Assembly (NCBI RefSeq): GCF_964340395.1
Contig: NC_135554.1
Coordinates: 7,524,975-7,588,974 of the forward strand
Source: Glandiceps talaboti
Lineage: Eukaryota > Hemichordata > Enteropneusta > Spengelidae
DNA length: 64,000 nucleotides
Direction of reading: 5' to 3'
This document shows positions 32,415-44,737 of the stretch, piece by piece. How positions within the stretch are numbered: the stretch's first letter is position 1; every line of letters starts with the position of its first letter. Below the pieces are notes generated by a model. That model was given only the letters and a program-made list of their open reading frames with translations. It made no database searches and was not told the origin of the DNA. The translations under genes were made by a program, and so were the position numbers.

Positions 32415-32419
<5 letters not shown>
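31737..32419 (+). mobile_element. Inverted-repeat-flanked GIY-YIG fragment of a Penelope-like element
   Basis: Arms 31737-31851 and 32305-32419 are near-perfect inverted copies of ~115 bp, each with a hammerhead-like core variant (CCGACGA with GAAAC). They enclose a decayed GIY-YIG reading frame. (AC/AT)n lies on the left and (AT)n on the right. It sits in a gene C intron, on the strand opposite to the gene. Confidence 0.8.
31832..32239 (+). pseudogene. Decayed GIY-YIG endonuclease of a Penelope-like element
   Basis: The first part is in frame: VVYKATVTTNQDHKSYIGVS, then RFNNHKSSFKLGHK and LSKYIWHLKTAK. Between about 32045 and 32138 the conserved sequence (HWSVLKQTSSYSN, TKRCQLCLWEK) lies in the +1 frame. 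The original frame then returns for ITADKSTNLNSRTELISKCR and stops. Two opposite frameshifts therefore bracket the lost CxxC segment, and the enzyme is dead. No reverse transcriptase is attached. Confidence 0.85.

Positions 32420-32496
<77 letters not shown>
32419..32496. repeat. (AT)n between two Penelope-like fragments
   Basis: Shared border of the element at 31737-32419 and the minus-strand fragment at 32497-32932. Confidence 0.95.
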
Positions 32497-32499
<3 letters not shown>

Positions 32500-32932
32500 T
32501 TCAGTGTAAGAGGCAAGTCATAAACTGAAGGAAAAGCGCTCAATACTGCGAAGTAGAGCTGTATTTACACAAAATACACAAGTTATGGTACGGAGCCGTT
32601 ACTCAGAGTTTCACGCTTGAATGCGATCTTCGGACGACTAAATTTTAACGGAAATTCAAGTGATGGAATTCGAACTCGCAGAAGAACTGGTACCCGGATG
32701 TGATGCGCGTTGAGGTTTGACATGGTGGAATGAAAGAATGTATTTGTTTTCATGGCGGCACTTTGAAATCAGTTCTGATCGTTTATTAAGGAGTCCCAAT
32801 TTATTTGCACTGATGATAAACATCTTCTCTGTAAGACACAGGTTGCACCTTTTTGTTGCATTAGAGTAGGCGGCTGCATGGGCAATGATACGACATACAC
32901 TTGATGGAATACTGGTGGCCCGACTTATCCGC
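32497..32932 (-). mobile_element. 5'-truncated Penelope-like element, 3' end
   Basis: The minus strand encodes only the end of the GIY-YIG protein (NATKRCNLCLTEK, then LLNKRSELISKCRHENK), homologous to residues 622-661 of the 16.2-18.2 kb protein. It is followed by a 3' region with a hammerhead-like motif (32594-32652). (AT)n borders it on the left and a short AT run on the right. Inserted in the intron between two FN3 exons of gene C. Confidence 0.8.
32594..32652 (-). ncRNA. Degenerate hammerhead motif
   Basis: Stem I CCGTT/AACGG (32646-32650 and 32596-32600), stem II CGC/GCG, and GAAAC are present. The core CTGATGA is mutated to CCGAAGA, so it is probably inactive. Same family as 15970-16026 (shared 'gtttcacgc' and 'gcgatc'). 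Confidence 0.6.
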
Positions 32933-33319
32933 ATATATATATATGTGTGTTAGAATGGCTTACCTATAACGTTATTCGTTGCGTTTGTCATGTTGTTTAT
33001 ATAAATATTTTCAATGGAAACAAATTAATATCCTTTACTGAAATGTTTGCTGCAAATGTGACTCATAAATTGTGTGAGAAGTATTTATTGATTTTAAAAA
33101 CACATATTTTAATTTCAACACGTATTGCCAAAACCAGCATAAACAAGCACATGATACTGTGTTTGACTTGCCATGTCAAGCCCGACTAGTTTAATGCTAC
33201 ATGTCTTCCTTGTGTGTTTAATTGAACATTATATTGACATTATATTGACTTTTATGTCGACACATTAAAAGGTATGATTTGACGTTGGAGGAGAATTGCA
33301 ACACATAATATCAACTTAC

Positions 33320-33629
33320 TGTCACATTTAGTTGTCTCTGCTACATTAATACTTAAAGCTCCACCACCACCTACACCAGGTCTGTATGTCTTCACAGCAA
33401 ACATGTACTCCGTGTAAGGTGACAAAACTTCGACGACTAAAGAAGTTTGACTTGAAGCGACAAACTGAGGATACGCAGTATAGTCGTTCTCACTGGTCCT
33501 CTTGTACCATACTTCGTACTTTTCTATCGGACCATCACCAATATCGACTCCACTTTGCCATGCTTTCCAGTTTACGGTGACTTGGTACCTTTCGGTATTT
33601 TCGATAAATGGTGCCTCTCTTAACGCTGG
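33320..33629 (-). CDS. Complete FN3 exon of gene C
   Basis: A 310-bp exon, phase 0 in and phase 1 out, with acceptor TTTCAG and donor GTAAGT. It encodes one FN3 domain: PALREAPFIENTERYQ, VTVNWKAWQSG with the B-strand Trp, GPIEKYEVWYKR, then VEVLSPYTEYMFAVKTYRPG and VAETTKCD. It is the most 5' gene C exon recognised; a phase-0 exon should precede it to the right. Its inverted, broken duplicate is at 24932-25304. Confidence 0.9.
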
Positions 33630-34257
33630 CTGAAATGATGAAATATACAAAATATAAACACGGGTTTAATTGTTATTGTGTGAATACCTGTACCTACACA
33701 CTGTATTTGAAATGATTACAAAAAATGTCACTTGGCCAATTCCCCGCATAAAGAAAATAAAGTACATGTTGACTATTATTTATTCTTCTACAGATTGTAT
33801 GTGTAGCTAAATTGCCTCGGCACTGAAGATAGAAAGAATTTATACAGCGACATCTATTGACGATGAGAAATTTAATAAAACATTTCAAAGCGTCCGATTG
33901 CCAATTTAACCATAGCAACACACATTGTGCCAGTCTTGTCAACGGGATTTGTTTAATTTTCTTTTGAATTCCATAGTAGTATGATGCGTTTAGTGATAGC
34001 TGCTTGTTGTGAAATTGACTGAATCATGTATTGTACATAAAATAATAATAAAACCAGATGTAAACTGAATTCCTTTGACAAAGATAAAACGCAAGTATTT
34101 CGAATGTTTATAAATATATTATCTGAATGCGAAATATTAAGATTCCTTTAACTTATTTTTTATATTTATTAAAATTCGTTACCACTGTACAATTATTACT
34201 ATATAAATACATCAAACACCTTCATAAAAAACACGCTTTGCAGTAAAGTATAAATAT

Positions 34258-35626
34258 AAATTAGAACATTATGGCATAAGAGGCATTCCACTACATTGGT
34301 TTAAAAACTACCTCACAAACCGACAGCAATACGTTACCATTGACAATATATCATCCCCCTATAAACACATTCAATGTGGCGTCCCACAAGGATCGATTCT
34401 TGGCCCCATTCTTTTCTTAATATCAACGACATAGCAAATTCTACCAACTCCTTCCAGTTTCGACTTTTCGCAGATGACACTAACTTATTCAAATCTATCG
34501 AAGGAAACGAGATTAATCTTACCCACATAAATGTAGATTTTCAGAAGGTGTGTGATTGGTGTGGAGCGAACAAACTAACGGTCAATGTTGAAAAAACTAA
34601 TTACATGGTCATCAAAACACTCCGTAAACCTGTGAACATAGAGAGTAGTTTGGGAATAGATGGAAATGAATTGAACAACGTCTCCTCGACAACGTATCTT
34701 GGTGTTTCTCTTGACATCAATTTTAACTGGAAGTCCCACATCCAAAAAGTTGTCAAATCTATTGCCCCAAAGATCGGACTTATCTCACTACTCCGACACT
34801 TTATTCCGAAATCTATTCTTCTGTTATTGTACAACTCCCTAATTCTTCCACATATAAGCTACTGTGTCGAAATCTGGGGGAATACTTACACTTCTTTCTT
34901 GGAACCAATATATTTACTACAAAAGAAATTTACACGTCTTATCACTTTCTCTGACTTTCGTGCACACATGTACACTGACCCTTTATTCAAACAGCTACAT
35001 ATTTTACCAATTCATAAACTTTGTTCATTTCACACCTGCCTCTTTACTTTTGATTTGCTACACAATCACTTTGCCCATGATGTAAACCGCTATTTGGATA
35101 CAATTTCACATTCCTATTCTACTCGTTCCGCTACACATCGCAATTTCTACGTACCCAAAGTTAACCTAACACAAAGTAAACACAGTATAAGATATGCAGC
35201 CACTCATCACTGGAATTTATTACCAAGACACATTAAAGACATCACTGATAGGAATAGATTCAAATCAATTTTAAAGGCTCACCTGAGTAACTCATAGAAA
35301 ACACATGACATGTATTTTTTTTCTCCTATTAGTATAAATGTTATTTAAATTATTGAGACATGTAAATATTTTGTACAATTATTGTTTCGTATTTGTAGAT
35401 ATCCCTTTCTGTTCTTAGTTTTTGTTGCCCAGTTACACACTTGTATTTTTTTCTTCTATATTTATTTTGTCAGGGTCACAGACTAGACTAGTTCAGATCG
35501 AACTATTTCTGTGGCCCTCACCAGATATATTATCAAATCAACCTCCTTTTTGAAATGTACATAAAAATGTTATCCTGTTTTGTATCTGGTGAATAAACAA
35601 TTCAATTCAATTCAATTCAATTCAAT
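34258..35626 (+). mobile_element. LINE (CR1/L2-like group), 5'-truncated, with intact RT C terminus
   Basis: RT motifs: GIPLHWFKNYLTNRQQYV, the catalytic-domain block GVPQGSILGPILFL, then after a short frameshift INDIANSTN and FADDTNLF. From 34374 the frame is open for 307 codons through KLTVNVEKTNYM, TYLGVSLDINFNWKSHI and the end RHIKDITDRNRFKSIL to a stop at 35297. A 3' UTR follows and ends in (CAATT)n at about 35600-35626, the kind of simple tail seen in CR1/L2-group LINEs. It lacks the endonuclease. The frameshift near 34417 disables the enzyme. Confidence 0.9.
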
Positions 35627-35784
35627 ACATGATGGTGTCATGTACGCAACATGATTTTATCCGGGGTTTGTAAATTATGGAGTACTTTCTTTATAATACT
35701 TCACAAATTTCTTGAAATATGACAACATGCTGATATAATTATTTAGAGATGGATATCACGAAGGCAGGTTGATTATTGACAAAA

Positions 35785-36003
35785 ATCATAGGTTTGTCGG
35801 TGGCCGAGTGGTTAAACCACTTGCCTCTTACCACGCTGTAAGTAAGAAAGTCGTTCAGCTTGACTCTACTGAACAACGCAGGTTTTCCCAAGGTACTCCG
35901 GTTTCCTCCTGCATTAACACTGAACCCATGAGGGTTGGCCCTCACTGGATTTCTTGGGAGACAAGTGTTTATATGCTTAAAGAACTATCCAGTATAAATA
36001 AAG

Positions 36004-36067
<64 letters not shown>
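35785..36067 (+). mobile_element. tRNA-derived SINE with (ATT)n tail
   Basis: The head GTGGCCGAGTGGTTAAACC resembles tRNA-Leu/Ser and contains a good box A (TGGCCGAGTGG). The box B region is degenerate. The body includes 'ggtactccggtttcctcctg', a stretch common to several invertebrate SINE families. It ends 'taaataaag' and (ATT)n (36006-36067). The overlapping 101-codon frame is not a gene. Confidence 0.75.
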
Positions 36068-36068
<1 letters not shown>

Positions 36069-38217
36069 AAGTGAAGGGGTTTAAAAAGTATATAATAATA
36101 ATGCATTGTGTGAGAGACAATTTAGAGGAATGGTGCCTTTTGGTCCTATTGTCAATAAAATGCATCCGTTTGAGCATATATTAGCTTAGTCTGTAAGGTA
36201 CGCCGTGACAGGGCGCCCTCAACCATCGGCCAACCCCTAACTGTGTGAGATAGCGGAGGCCGCCCCCCCCCCCCGATATTTGTCTGAACAGCTCGCATCA
36301 CGACCGAGCAAGGTACAGACAAATACATTGTTCTGTAATGATTTATAAAGTTGCTGATGACATTCCCTGAAAACAATATTTGCAATGCGTCTCACAATAT
36401 TTGTAATATTATTCCGAAACCACTGCTGTTTTCAAATCATCGTAGACTTTCACAACATACTGTTACAAATATTCCATGAAGTGTTTAGTAGTAGTATTTC
36501 TACTACATTGTATGCAGCAGTACATTGACAGGTACAACATTTTGATAATACATACAGTGTTGCAAAGTTTACTGAAAAGATAATCGATTTTTTCCGACAC
36601 CCTGCAGGCGCTCTGAGCTGTGCGAGTGTTATAAAATTTGAGCCAGGTTTTTTGAGCTATTGCCGTGCTTATTATATCGTGGAGTCAAATGATGTATCCA
36701 TTCGTGGCAAATTTGGCCTCAGACTTCTGTTTGCTATGAAGACAGGTGTACTTGATATTTAAGGACCATTTACAAAAATAAAAGTTACCAACGTTAGATT
36801 TGTTTACGAATTACGTCACTGTACCCATCAATGTCGCTCATCAGATTTCACACTAAATGCTTCTCATCAGAAAATTTAACTGAAAGTAAGGGAATTTATG
36901 ATCGTAACATATTCAGTCATAAAATAATCAGGTTTCTGGCAATTTCCATGACTTGTTTAGAAAGATTGCAGTTCAATAATATTTGGAAGCAACAGCATAA
37001 AGTTAATGCTAAATATTACGTGATCTCTATCAATCGCAGTCAACCAGATGCACATGTGGTATGTTTGTGCCTCCTGTATGGTGTACGGACGGACTAGCCT
37101 GTCTGTTAGTGTCACATTTGCTTCTTATCGTCAAGATGTTGTAAGAATTTGAAAATAGTCTGTGTCTGATCAACAGAATTTCTCTTCCACTAAAGTTTAG
37201 ACAACATTTAGTTGTACTCACTCATGCAAACGTTGTTGATCATGCTTGAGATGTCACACTGACCTCGTTTCCTTCGACGTCCTTATGAAAATAGGTCAAG
37301 GGTTAAATTCACCTAGAACACTTTCGCTCGTGATTGCCGCGCAATCGTCAAATATTTTCTAGATATCTTATTTTACACTTTGGGCTTTTTAGATTTGCCT
37401 GATAACCAGCCACCTTGAAAACTATGTACTCACGTTATTTGATTTTCTCTTGATTGCTTTCATTACCATCCGCAGAGTGCCACGAAGCATTTTCGTTGTC
37501 TTTCAAAAAACTTCCCGTCCCGTGCGAGTACTGAAGACTCACTGTACATGTGACATGGTGTATCGTCTATGACTATTTTTGTCTTGTAAAATAAAATTTG
37601 AACATGCTGAAGAGAACTATGGCTAGGAATGTCTTATTTTTGTTTTAGCTATTTATCATTTTGATTTTGACGTATTGACCATGTTGACTGTACTGTGTTG
37701 TGACCATATATGTTATATAAACCTGTGTTTGCCATGATCCAGGTAGACACAACAATATGGCAACACTGAATTGCAACATCAGTACAGCGTTGTGTCTTTT
37801 TATGTTGATTTCGACAATGATACATGTTATAATTATGTATCAAAATAAAAGCAATCAACTCTCGGTAGTCTGCTATCATCATGAAGCTGACTTGCCTTTA
37901 TATCAGTTCAAACACAATTTTCGATTTCACTTTGATCATGAGCCACAAGCGGGGAACTACTTAATTGGTCAGGGAACCAGTTACATTTACTGCTGGCCTT
38001 CAAAACGTTCGTTGAATCGGTAAAGTTTATTGTGATGACCATTGGCAAGTATAGTGTGTATATTTTTTAGAGTGTTGTGTTTCTTGGTTCATTGTGCACG
38101 ATTGAAATAGAAACAGGTGAAATGCACATAAAATCGTAATTGCTAATTCGGGTTGGAAACGTGGTAAAGGCAAGGTACTAACCAGTCTAACGCAACGTAC
38201 TCCTACTAATGCACGAG

Positions 38218-38560
38218 TCAATGTAATGCCCGAGGGACCCCACCTCGGGCGATTCGAGACAAATGTGGGGGATTAGACCGTGTTTGCCATGAAACAATGC
38301 CCGAGGGGTGGGGCAATTGCCTCATATTCACCCCCTAGTCATTTTCACGGACGTAAAAGAGTGGTTGTGTGTCAGTCAGAATTTGTGAATGCCCCACCCA
38401 TTAGGGTGGGGGAAATGTTGGGAGTATTACTTCTTTTAGGTGGTGATTTTCCAGAATGTCTTGCCCCATGCCCAGGGAGTGGGGAATTTGACAAATTTTA
38501 TAAGACTAATTTCCAAATCCCAAACTATGCCCCGAGGTGGGGGGGGGGGGGTGACATTGA
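38218..38560. repeat. GC-rich block of degenerate TGCCC...GTGGGG repeats
   Basis: Five related cores at about 38228, 38298, 38387, 38461 and 38525 (spacing 64-89 bp), each pairing a CCC run with a nearby GGG run ('cccgaggggtgggg', 'tgccccgaggtgggg'). The overlapping 112-codon plus frame is probably a by-product. Confidence 0.55.
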
Positions 38561-39305
38561 CTCCTGCATAAGGCACATGTTGAAGCCTGTATTACATGTA
38601 AACAGACGTGTCGTGTAGTTCTCAACTTGTCATATACTATACTATACTTGCTATACTGTAATGTACGATGAAACAACAATAAAAAATAACAATAATCGTT
38701 TGTACCGAATGTCGTTAATACTTCCGCACGTACAAATTTCGTCAGTGAACCACATTTTGACGTGAAACCAGCGAGTTTCTTGTATTGATCCCACCTAGTT
38801 TGCTTAAAATCAATATTTGAAATACTTGAGGTATATAATTGTCCAATGATAGTAAAAGTGTCTAGTATATATTGTAATTTATGGTACGTCGATCACTATA
38901 AACTATCGTCGGTTACTGCTCCCATAATTATAGTGTAATTGAAACTGTTAAGTCAATTATTCAGAGTACGTGTCGACACGAGAACTGGGTACCAAGAATT
39001 AATTACATGTGTCAAATATACCTATTCCAAACCACGACAAATCAGATACAACGTAGAACGTCTTTTCTGGGACTAATAGGTTTAAAGGTCAAGTTAGTTC
39101 ACTGGATATTCAAGAATGAGACATTATGAAAATTAATGGTATATTTACAATAGTACAATTGATTGGTATTATTTATCACTCAGCCATTTCCGGGTATTGC
39201 AATTCGGGATTTGACCTTGTTGAATGACTTCAATAGCTAGGGCGCTTACTCACAGGGACGGTACTGTAGATGAAAAGTGCATGACTGTGCACTTTGTACT
39301 TACTT

Positions 39306-39897
39306 GTATACCACCTGTAGAATAATGGTTTAACCTACACCAACATATATGTATGTCACATGATCATTTTAGTTAATATGTCACTTCTAATAAATACTTA
39401 GTACTTAGCAGAAGTGCATGTGTCTTTGTCTGTATGTGTACGACTGAATGTATAAGTCTACAGACAAGAACATGGCCCGATTATTTATCCAATAACTAAT
39501 CGAATATTTAATCAATGTTTAGTCGAACATTTAATCTGACATTCAATGGTACAATTTATATGTTACGTGAAGACGAATCAATGCAATGAACAAGGTGAAT
39601 GAAATTAAAAGAGCAAGTATTTACTCATATTTATTCTTCATCATATTCAACATATGTACTCATTTATCTAGCGTCGACCAAACTGTTATGACTGATGAAC
39701 AATGAAATAATTTTAGAAAGAAAGGGAGATGTTGCCATGTTTACCACGTGTTGTATAATGATTTAACCTATACCAACATATCTGTGAGTCTCGTGATCAC
39801 TTTAGTTAACATCTTACTTCTAATAAAGACTAGTACTTAGCAGTACATGTGTCTTATGTCTGTATGTGTACGACTGAATGTATAAGTCTACAGATCA
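39306..39897 (+). repeat. Spaced direct duplication of about 160 bp
   Basis: 39306-39470 and 39743-39897 share 'tagtacttagcag', 'tctgtatgtgtacgactgaa' and 'tgtataagtctacaga' with roughly 10-15% divergence. Confidence 0.8.
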
Positions 39898-40989
39898 TAA
39901 CAGTTGTTAGTTTGAAATCACGTTATGAACCACGTGTACACGTATGGTGATTCACGAATATCTCAGTGCATGTTACCTAGCTAGCTCCTATTAGAATGAA
40001 ACACTGCTTTAACAGTTGTTATCTCTACTCTAAGTATGTTGCTGTTTAAATTTATTGATACAGTATACAAGCCAAATTATGCAGTAGTGACATGACATCT
40101 TACTTCCCGGTTCATATGTTGTAGCTAGAAATGTGCCACAAAATAACAAATGGGAATTATTTGACGGACAGATATTACATTCCACCAATGCCTGAGGGAC
40201 AAAAACCACGGTGTTGCTCTTAACAGTTTTGACTTGATTATATACTTATTTTAGAGGGGCCGTGTAACTCACCGTTAGTGTAAATGTGTCTCCTAGATCC
40301 CTAAAATACATAAATGCAGCCAATATAACATTAGCATCAACTTTATTCGTCTTAAACATAGAATTCCCAGGAATTACAGAGTATTTCAATTAGGTTGTAT
40401 GGTTGATAAGTGAATAGAAATGAAAAAGACGCAGACACTCAGAGTGTATATTTTTTGTCAAATTGACAAAATGAATGATTAATGACCCCTTCGAACAGCC
40501 TATACAGTATGAATGCACTATTTCACGCACATTGTTTTCTTTCTATTTAAAAAAAAAGTAAACTGCATTGGTAGAATACACGTATCGACGGGACAACATT
40601 TTAACATTTCAATGGGACAATGTGTAATTTTATACATTGATGAGCGCTCACAACAATATTATACGTATATACTGCCGGCCATGTTTAATTTTCAGTTGGA
40701 AACTTCAATTTTCACATTGGGCGCTTTGAAGACATTGAACATACACCATCACATCTCAGTTTATACTTGTTGAATACATTGCATTATAATGTCTGCGAGT
40801 ATATTGGTTGATTCCCATATTCAGATAAGTGCATTCTATATTATGGTCACTCCAAGTCACTCTAACTTTGTGATTAATATATACTTCCCTATTGACAACT
40901 ATCAATCAGTGTACAATTCGAGGACAATACAAATGCTATATCTAACTATATATGTCCATGAGTTGTCAGAATAAATCAAAATCATGCAA

Positions 40990-41770
40990 ATACCACCTAA
41001 AATAAGAACATATATTGGTAGCTCTATTAGTATACCAGGTCGTGGCTTATTAGCTACACCAAATACTACATGGGCGAAATATAAATTATACCCGTGTTTT
41101 AAATCACAGGACGGCGCTTATATTTTACAATGACTAAACTCAAGCTGAAGAGAGCTGTAGGAACATGTTTTGTTGGTTCAAAACAAATTAGATAACTTAC
41201 CTGAATGTCATTGGACCTTGATCTTGACCAACATTAATCGGATCTTCGTGTGATTTGTAACTATTTAGGAATATGAAATACAGAGACGGGGTTTAGAACT
41301 CGATCAACTGGAGTTTAAGCTTGGTTCAAGTAGCTTGGTTGGTCCACTTGTGCTGTAAGGTCAAATTACACGATGGAGTGGGGCCACATTTGGTGAAAAT
41401 TATACGTGTACTTCCGTCAGTTCTTTTTTCCTAACACAGACCGTGATGTCGTTGCATGGTACACAGTATGATTTCTGACATCGAACAACACGCAACTATA
41501 AAACAATAATAAACAACACGTACTGTGGTCACTGTATGGTGTTGTGCTATAAATAAACCAATGGAAATAAAACGGTCATGCAATGACGCGTATGGTAATG
41601 TATGTCCTTTCCCGTGTCTTACGGAAAGAAGAAACGTATATTATGCATTACATTTTGTAGAAATAGAGTTTGTGTAAGGTTAAATATCTGCTGTTACATT
41701 TTCCGACAGGAGATATTTGTCTCCTTTTTTTGTTGATTTTAAAAACAACTTCGTAGAACATTTTCAGATA
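40990..41770. repeat. Third, partial copy of the A/B duplicon
   Basis: Collinear with 7430-7740 and 8330-8770 of duplicon A: 'gctctattagtataccaggtc' matches 'cactctggtattaccaagcc', and later 'gctataaataaacca' and 'gttacattttccga'. It lacks the hammerhead element at 7820-8300. No trefoil exon was found beside it. Confidence 0.65.
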
Positions 41771-42014
41771 GATAACCTCGTCAATTAGTTATGAACCACT
41801 TGTCTTTAATAACGCGTAGTCTGAATTTGACCCAAATGGCGTGACAACAAAGAAGATCCGGTTGTAAACAGAAGTCAATTCATTAATTCCTATTCACCGT
41901 AATTCATAACATGTTTTTTGACAGTGCACTATTTTTGATACACGACATCCCATCCAAATTATCACAAAATATATGAGTTTGAGATGGAAGAATTAGCGCT
42001 ATAAATGAACTAGT

Positions 42015-42304
42015 TAAGGGCAACAAAATGACGCCATTTTCAGTTGTTATGACTTATAGGTAGTGACTGTGTTTTCTGTGTATTGTGGGGATACATTCAT
42101 GTATCATCTAGATTGTATTTATGAAATCACGTTATGACACTAGTTACAGTATGACTCAGCTTATAATGAGTAACTAGTGTGTCATAACCTGATTTGATAA
42201 ATACAATTTATATGATACATGGATGTACCCACACGATACACATAAAACACATCAACTGCCTATAAATCATAACAACTGAAAATGGCGACATGCTGTTGAC
42301 CTTT
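42015..42304. mobile_element. Near-complete palindromic foldback element
   Basis: The arms meet around 42160. The outer ends read AAGGGCAACAAAATGACGCC and, inverted, AAGGTCAACAGCATGTCGCC, and pairing continues through 'ttttcagttgttatga' to 'acactagttac'. It has no coding capacity. A target duplication could not be settled by eye. Confidence 0.8.
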
Positions 42305-42490
42305 GGCCTAATTATGATATTTTAATATCCAAAACTTTTGACAAAATATTGATTATTCATAATATAAGTGTGTAACAAGTAAATATGACTTTTAAGTAAC
42401 TTTGACATGGTTTTATAGGCATTTAGTATTAAGCATACCAAAACATGTGTTTACCCATAGCCTTAGCCAATACATGGTATTTCGGTTTTT

Positions 42491-43641
42491 ACCTCCCGTA
42501 AGGGTACGGGTGGTATTAAAAGGGAAAGGTGTGTCTGTGTGTCTGTCCGTCTGTCTGTCTGTCTGTCTGTCTGTGTCATCATTTTTTAAAAATCGGCTGG
42601 CTCAATTGTATGTAATGAAATTTGGGATATATAATCTTTAGGGTAATAGCTAGACATGATTAGGTTTTGAGCCAGATCTGTTAATGTTTAATTAGAGAAA
42701 TTTGCATATTAGTGAAATCAACTATGAATAATGAATAATTTGCATAATTAATTATGTTTGGTAACTAGGCTATATCTTAAGAATACATACTTCAAATTCA
42801 ACATAATTTAGTATGTACGTTAACCATAAGAGAACATATATGACCTATCAAGTTTGTTGATGCACCATACAGTTTTAATGAATAATTTGCATAATTAATG
42901 ATTTTCGGTAATTAGGCTATATCTTAAGAATACATACTTCAATTCATATATAATTCAGTACACACATTAACCATAACAATCACATATGTCCTGTAAAGCT
43001 TGTTGGTGTACCTTTCAGTGTTAATGAATAATTTGCATAATTAATGATTCTTGGTAATTAGGCTATATCTTACGACTGCATACTTCAATTTCAATACAAT
43101 TCAGTACATACATTAACCATAACAAATTGTGTATGTCCTATAAAGTTAGTTGATGTACTTTACATTGTTAATGAATAATTTGCATAATTAATGATTTTAG
43201 GTAATTAGGCTTTATCTTAAGACTGCATACTTCAATTTCAATACAATTTAGTACATATGTTAACCATAACAAAGCGGATATGTCCTATAAAATCTCATAT
43301 AGCTTAGTTTTAATGAAAAATTTGCACAATTAATGATTTTAGGTAACTAGGTTGTATCTTAAAAATTCAAGCTTCAAATTTCGTATAATATGATACGTAC
43401 ATTATAATAATACGCACCTGTCCTATGAAGTTTGTTGCTACAACTTTTTCCTTTAGTATTTTGAGTATTTTGAATAATGAATGATATTCAGTAATTAAGC
43501 AGTATCAGATACTCTTACATACATTAACCTAAGAAAGCAAGCTTGTCCAAAAAAATAAAGCCTGTTACCATAGTTTTTTAGTTTAATGAGTTATTTACAT
43601 AATTAGTGATTCCCTTACGGGAGGCATTCAGTTTAAATCTG
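42491..43641 (+). mobile_element. Helentron-like element, most complete forward copy
   Basis: Starts CCTCCCGTAAGGGTACGGG (hairpin-forming), then (GTCT)n at 42540-42575, 'ggctggctcaattgta', and an array of about five to six ~145-bp monomers. Monomer starts 'taatgaataatttgcata' lie near 42733, 42878, 43021, 43168 and (diverged) 43312. It ends CCCTTACGGGAGG, then GCATTCAGTTTAAATCTGG. Hairpin end, microsatellite and tandem core are the architecture of non-autonomous Helentrons (HINE/pearl-type). No Rep/helicase is present. Confidence 0.7.
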
Positions 43642-43649
43642 GTCTCGCG

Positions 43650-44700
43650 ATATAACAAAGTGGCCAGGGGTGCGCGAGTGGCACCCGTCAGATATGCTAA
43701 AAGGACGTGTCACCTTTCCGAGGTGGAATCTGCAACAAAATATCATATAACTCACATTGCAAGGTAAACCCCCCAAACCACCTCTGGCTACTGGACTAGT
43801 TGCTTTGTAACTAATGTCAGTAGTGTGACCATGTTTTGGAAGGTTGTTGACCTACAAGTGTACACATTTGTTAATAGTTTTACCCTTATACTAGTATTTT
43901 TGTTTGTGTTTTCTGAAATTCTCTCCGCCATTTTCTTTTAAATTTCTTCTGCTGTCACCACACCAAATGAACGTTTCTCTACACTAGTCATGTGTATAGT
44001 TACTCGGCTAGTACATGTTGCATCGTTGGGCTACTAGTGTGTCACGTTGACCTAGTTCATATAAGTGAACACATGGTTACATATTTGATACAGTTTAGAG
44101 AAAGATTAATACAGTTGATGTCTTGTTTGCCCGTATATTCTTCCCCACAACATTTTCTTTCTCTTACCGCTTACCATGGGATGGCTTATATTTCGCTGAA
44201 AGTTTGGTGTATGAGATATATTTACTGACTCATGATTGACTGATGCGCTCATTAGATTGTGTTATTCAGCTGGTTATAATTACGCCTACCTTGGGTACAA
44301 CCTTAACTGTTATTAATACAAACAATTGAAGCTTCTACAATTGCTAAGATGTTAGATGATGATCAAGCAGGTTGACGAGGAAAATATTCCGCTACAGATT
44401 TTAGACCCACTGCCATTGAAGTCAACTTTGACCCATAGCTGGTTATCAAAATAGGACGTTGGAAAACCAGATCATTGATCATTATGTATAACACAATAAT
44501 CGACTACGCGGACACTGCATCAATCAGCTGCTCATCAGAAGTTAACTCTTCACATGTGAATAGCAATAACGCTTTAATTAAGGCATGAGTTCACTACAGT
44601 TATTTAATTACATGACGGCATGACTTAAGTTTACATAAATTGTAGTCAAACAACATAGAGGGCGTACTCATCTGCTTTGTCTGAATGCACACCCCCCCCC
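43650..44700. other. Unassigned stretch
   Basis: No exon or repeat could be assigned. A short CpG-containing block occurs near 43640-43700. The 78-codon plus frame at 43992 shows no domain. Confidence 0.4.
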
Positions 44701-44737
44701 CCACACACACACACATACACGCTTACATATACATTAT

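Larger units (their letters stand above)
36070..40990. other. Intergenic stretch, no supported gene
   Basis: No domain or convincing exon is seen. Notable contents are a C-run (36263-36274), a GC-richer block with repeated TGCCC/GGGTGGGG words (38218-38560) and a spaced direct repeat (39306-39470 and 39743-39897). Confidence 0.4.

Noticed and set aside
35769-36074. 101-codon plus frame ending in poly-Tyr
   Set aside because: It is the SINE body plus its (ATT)n tail.
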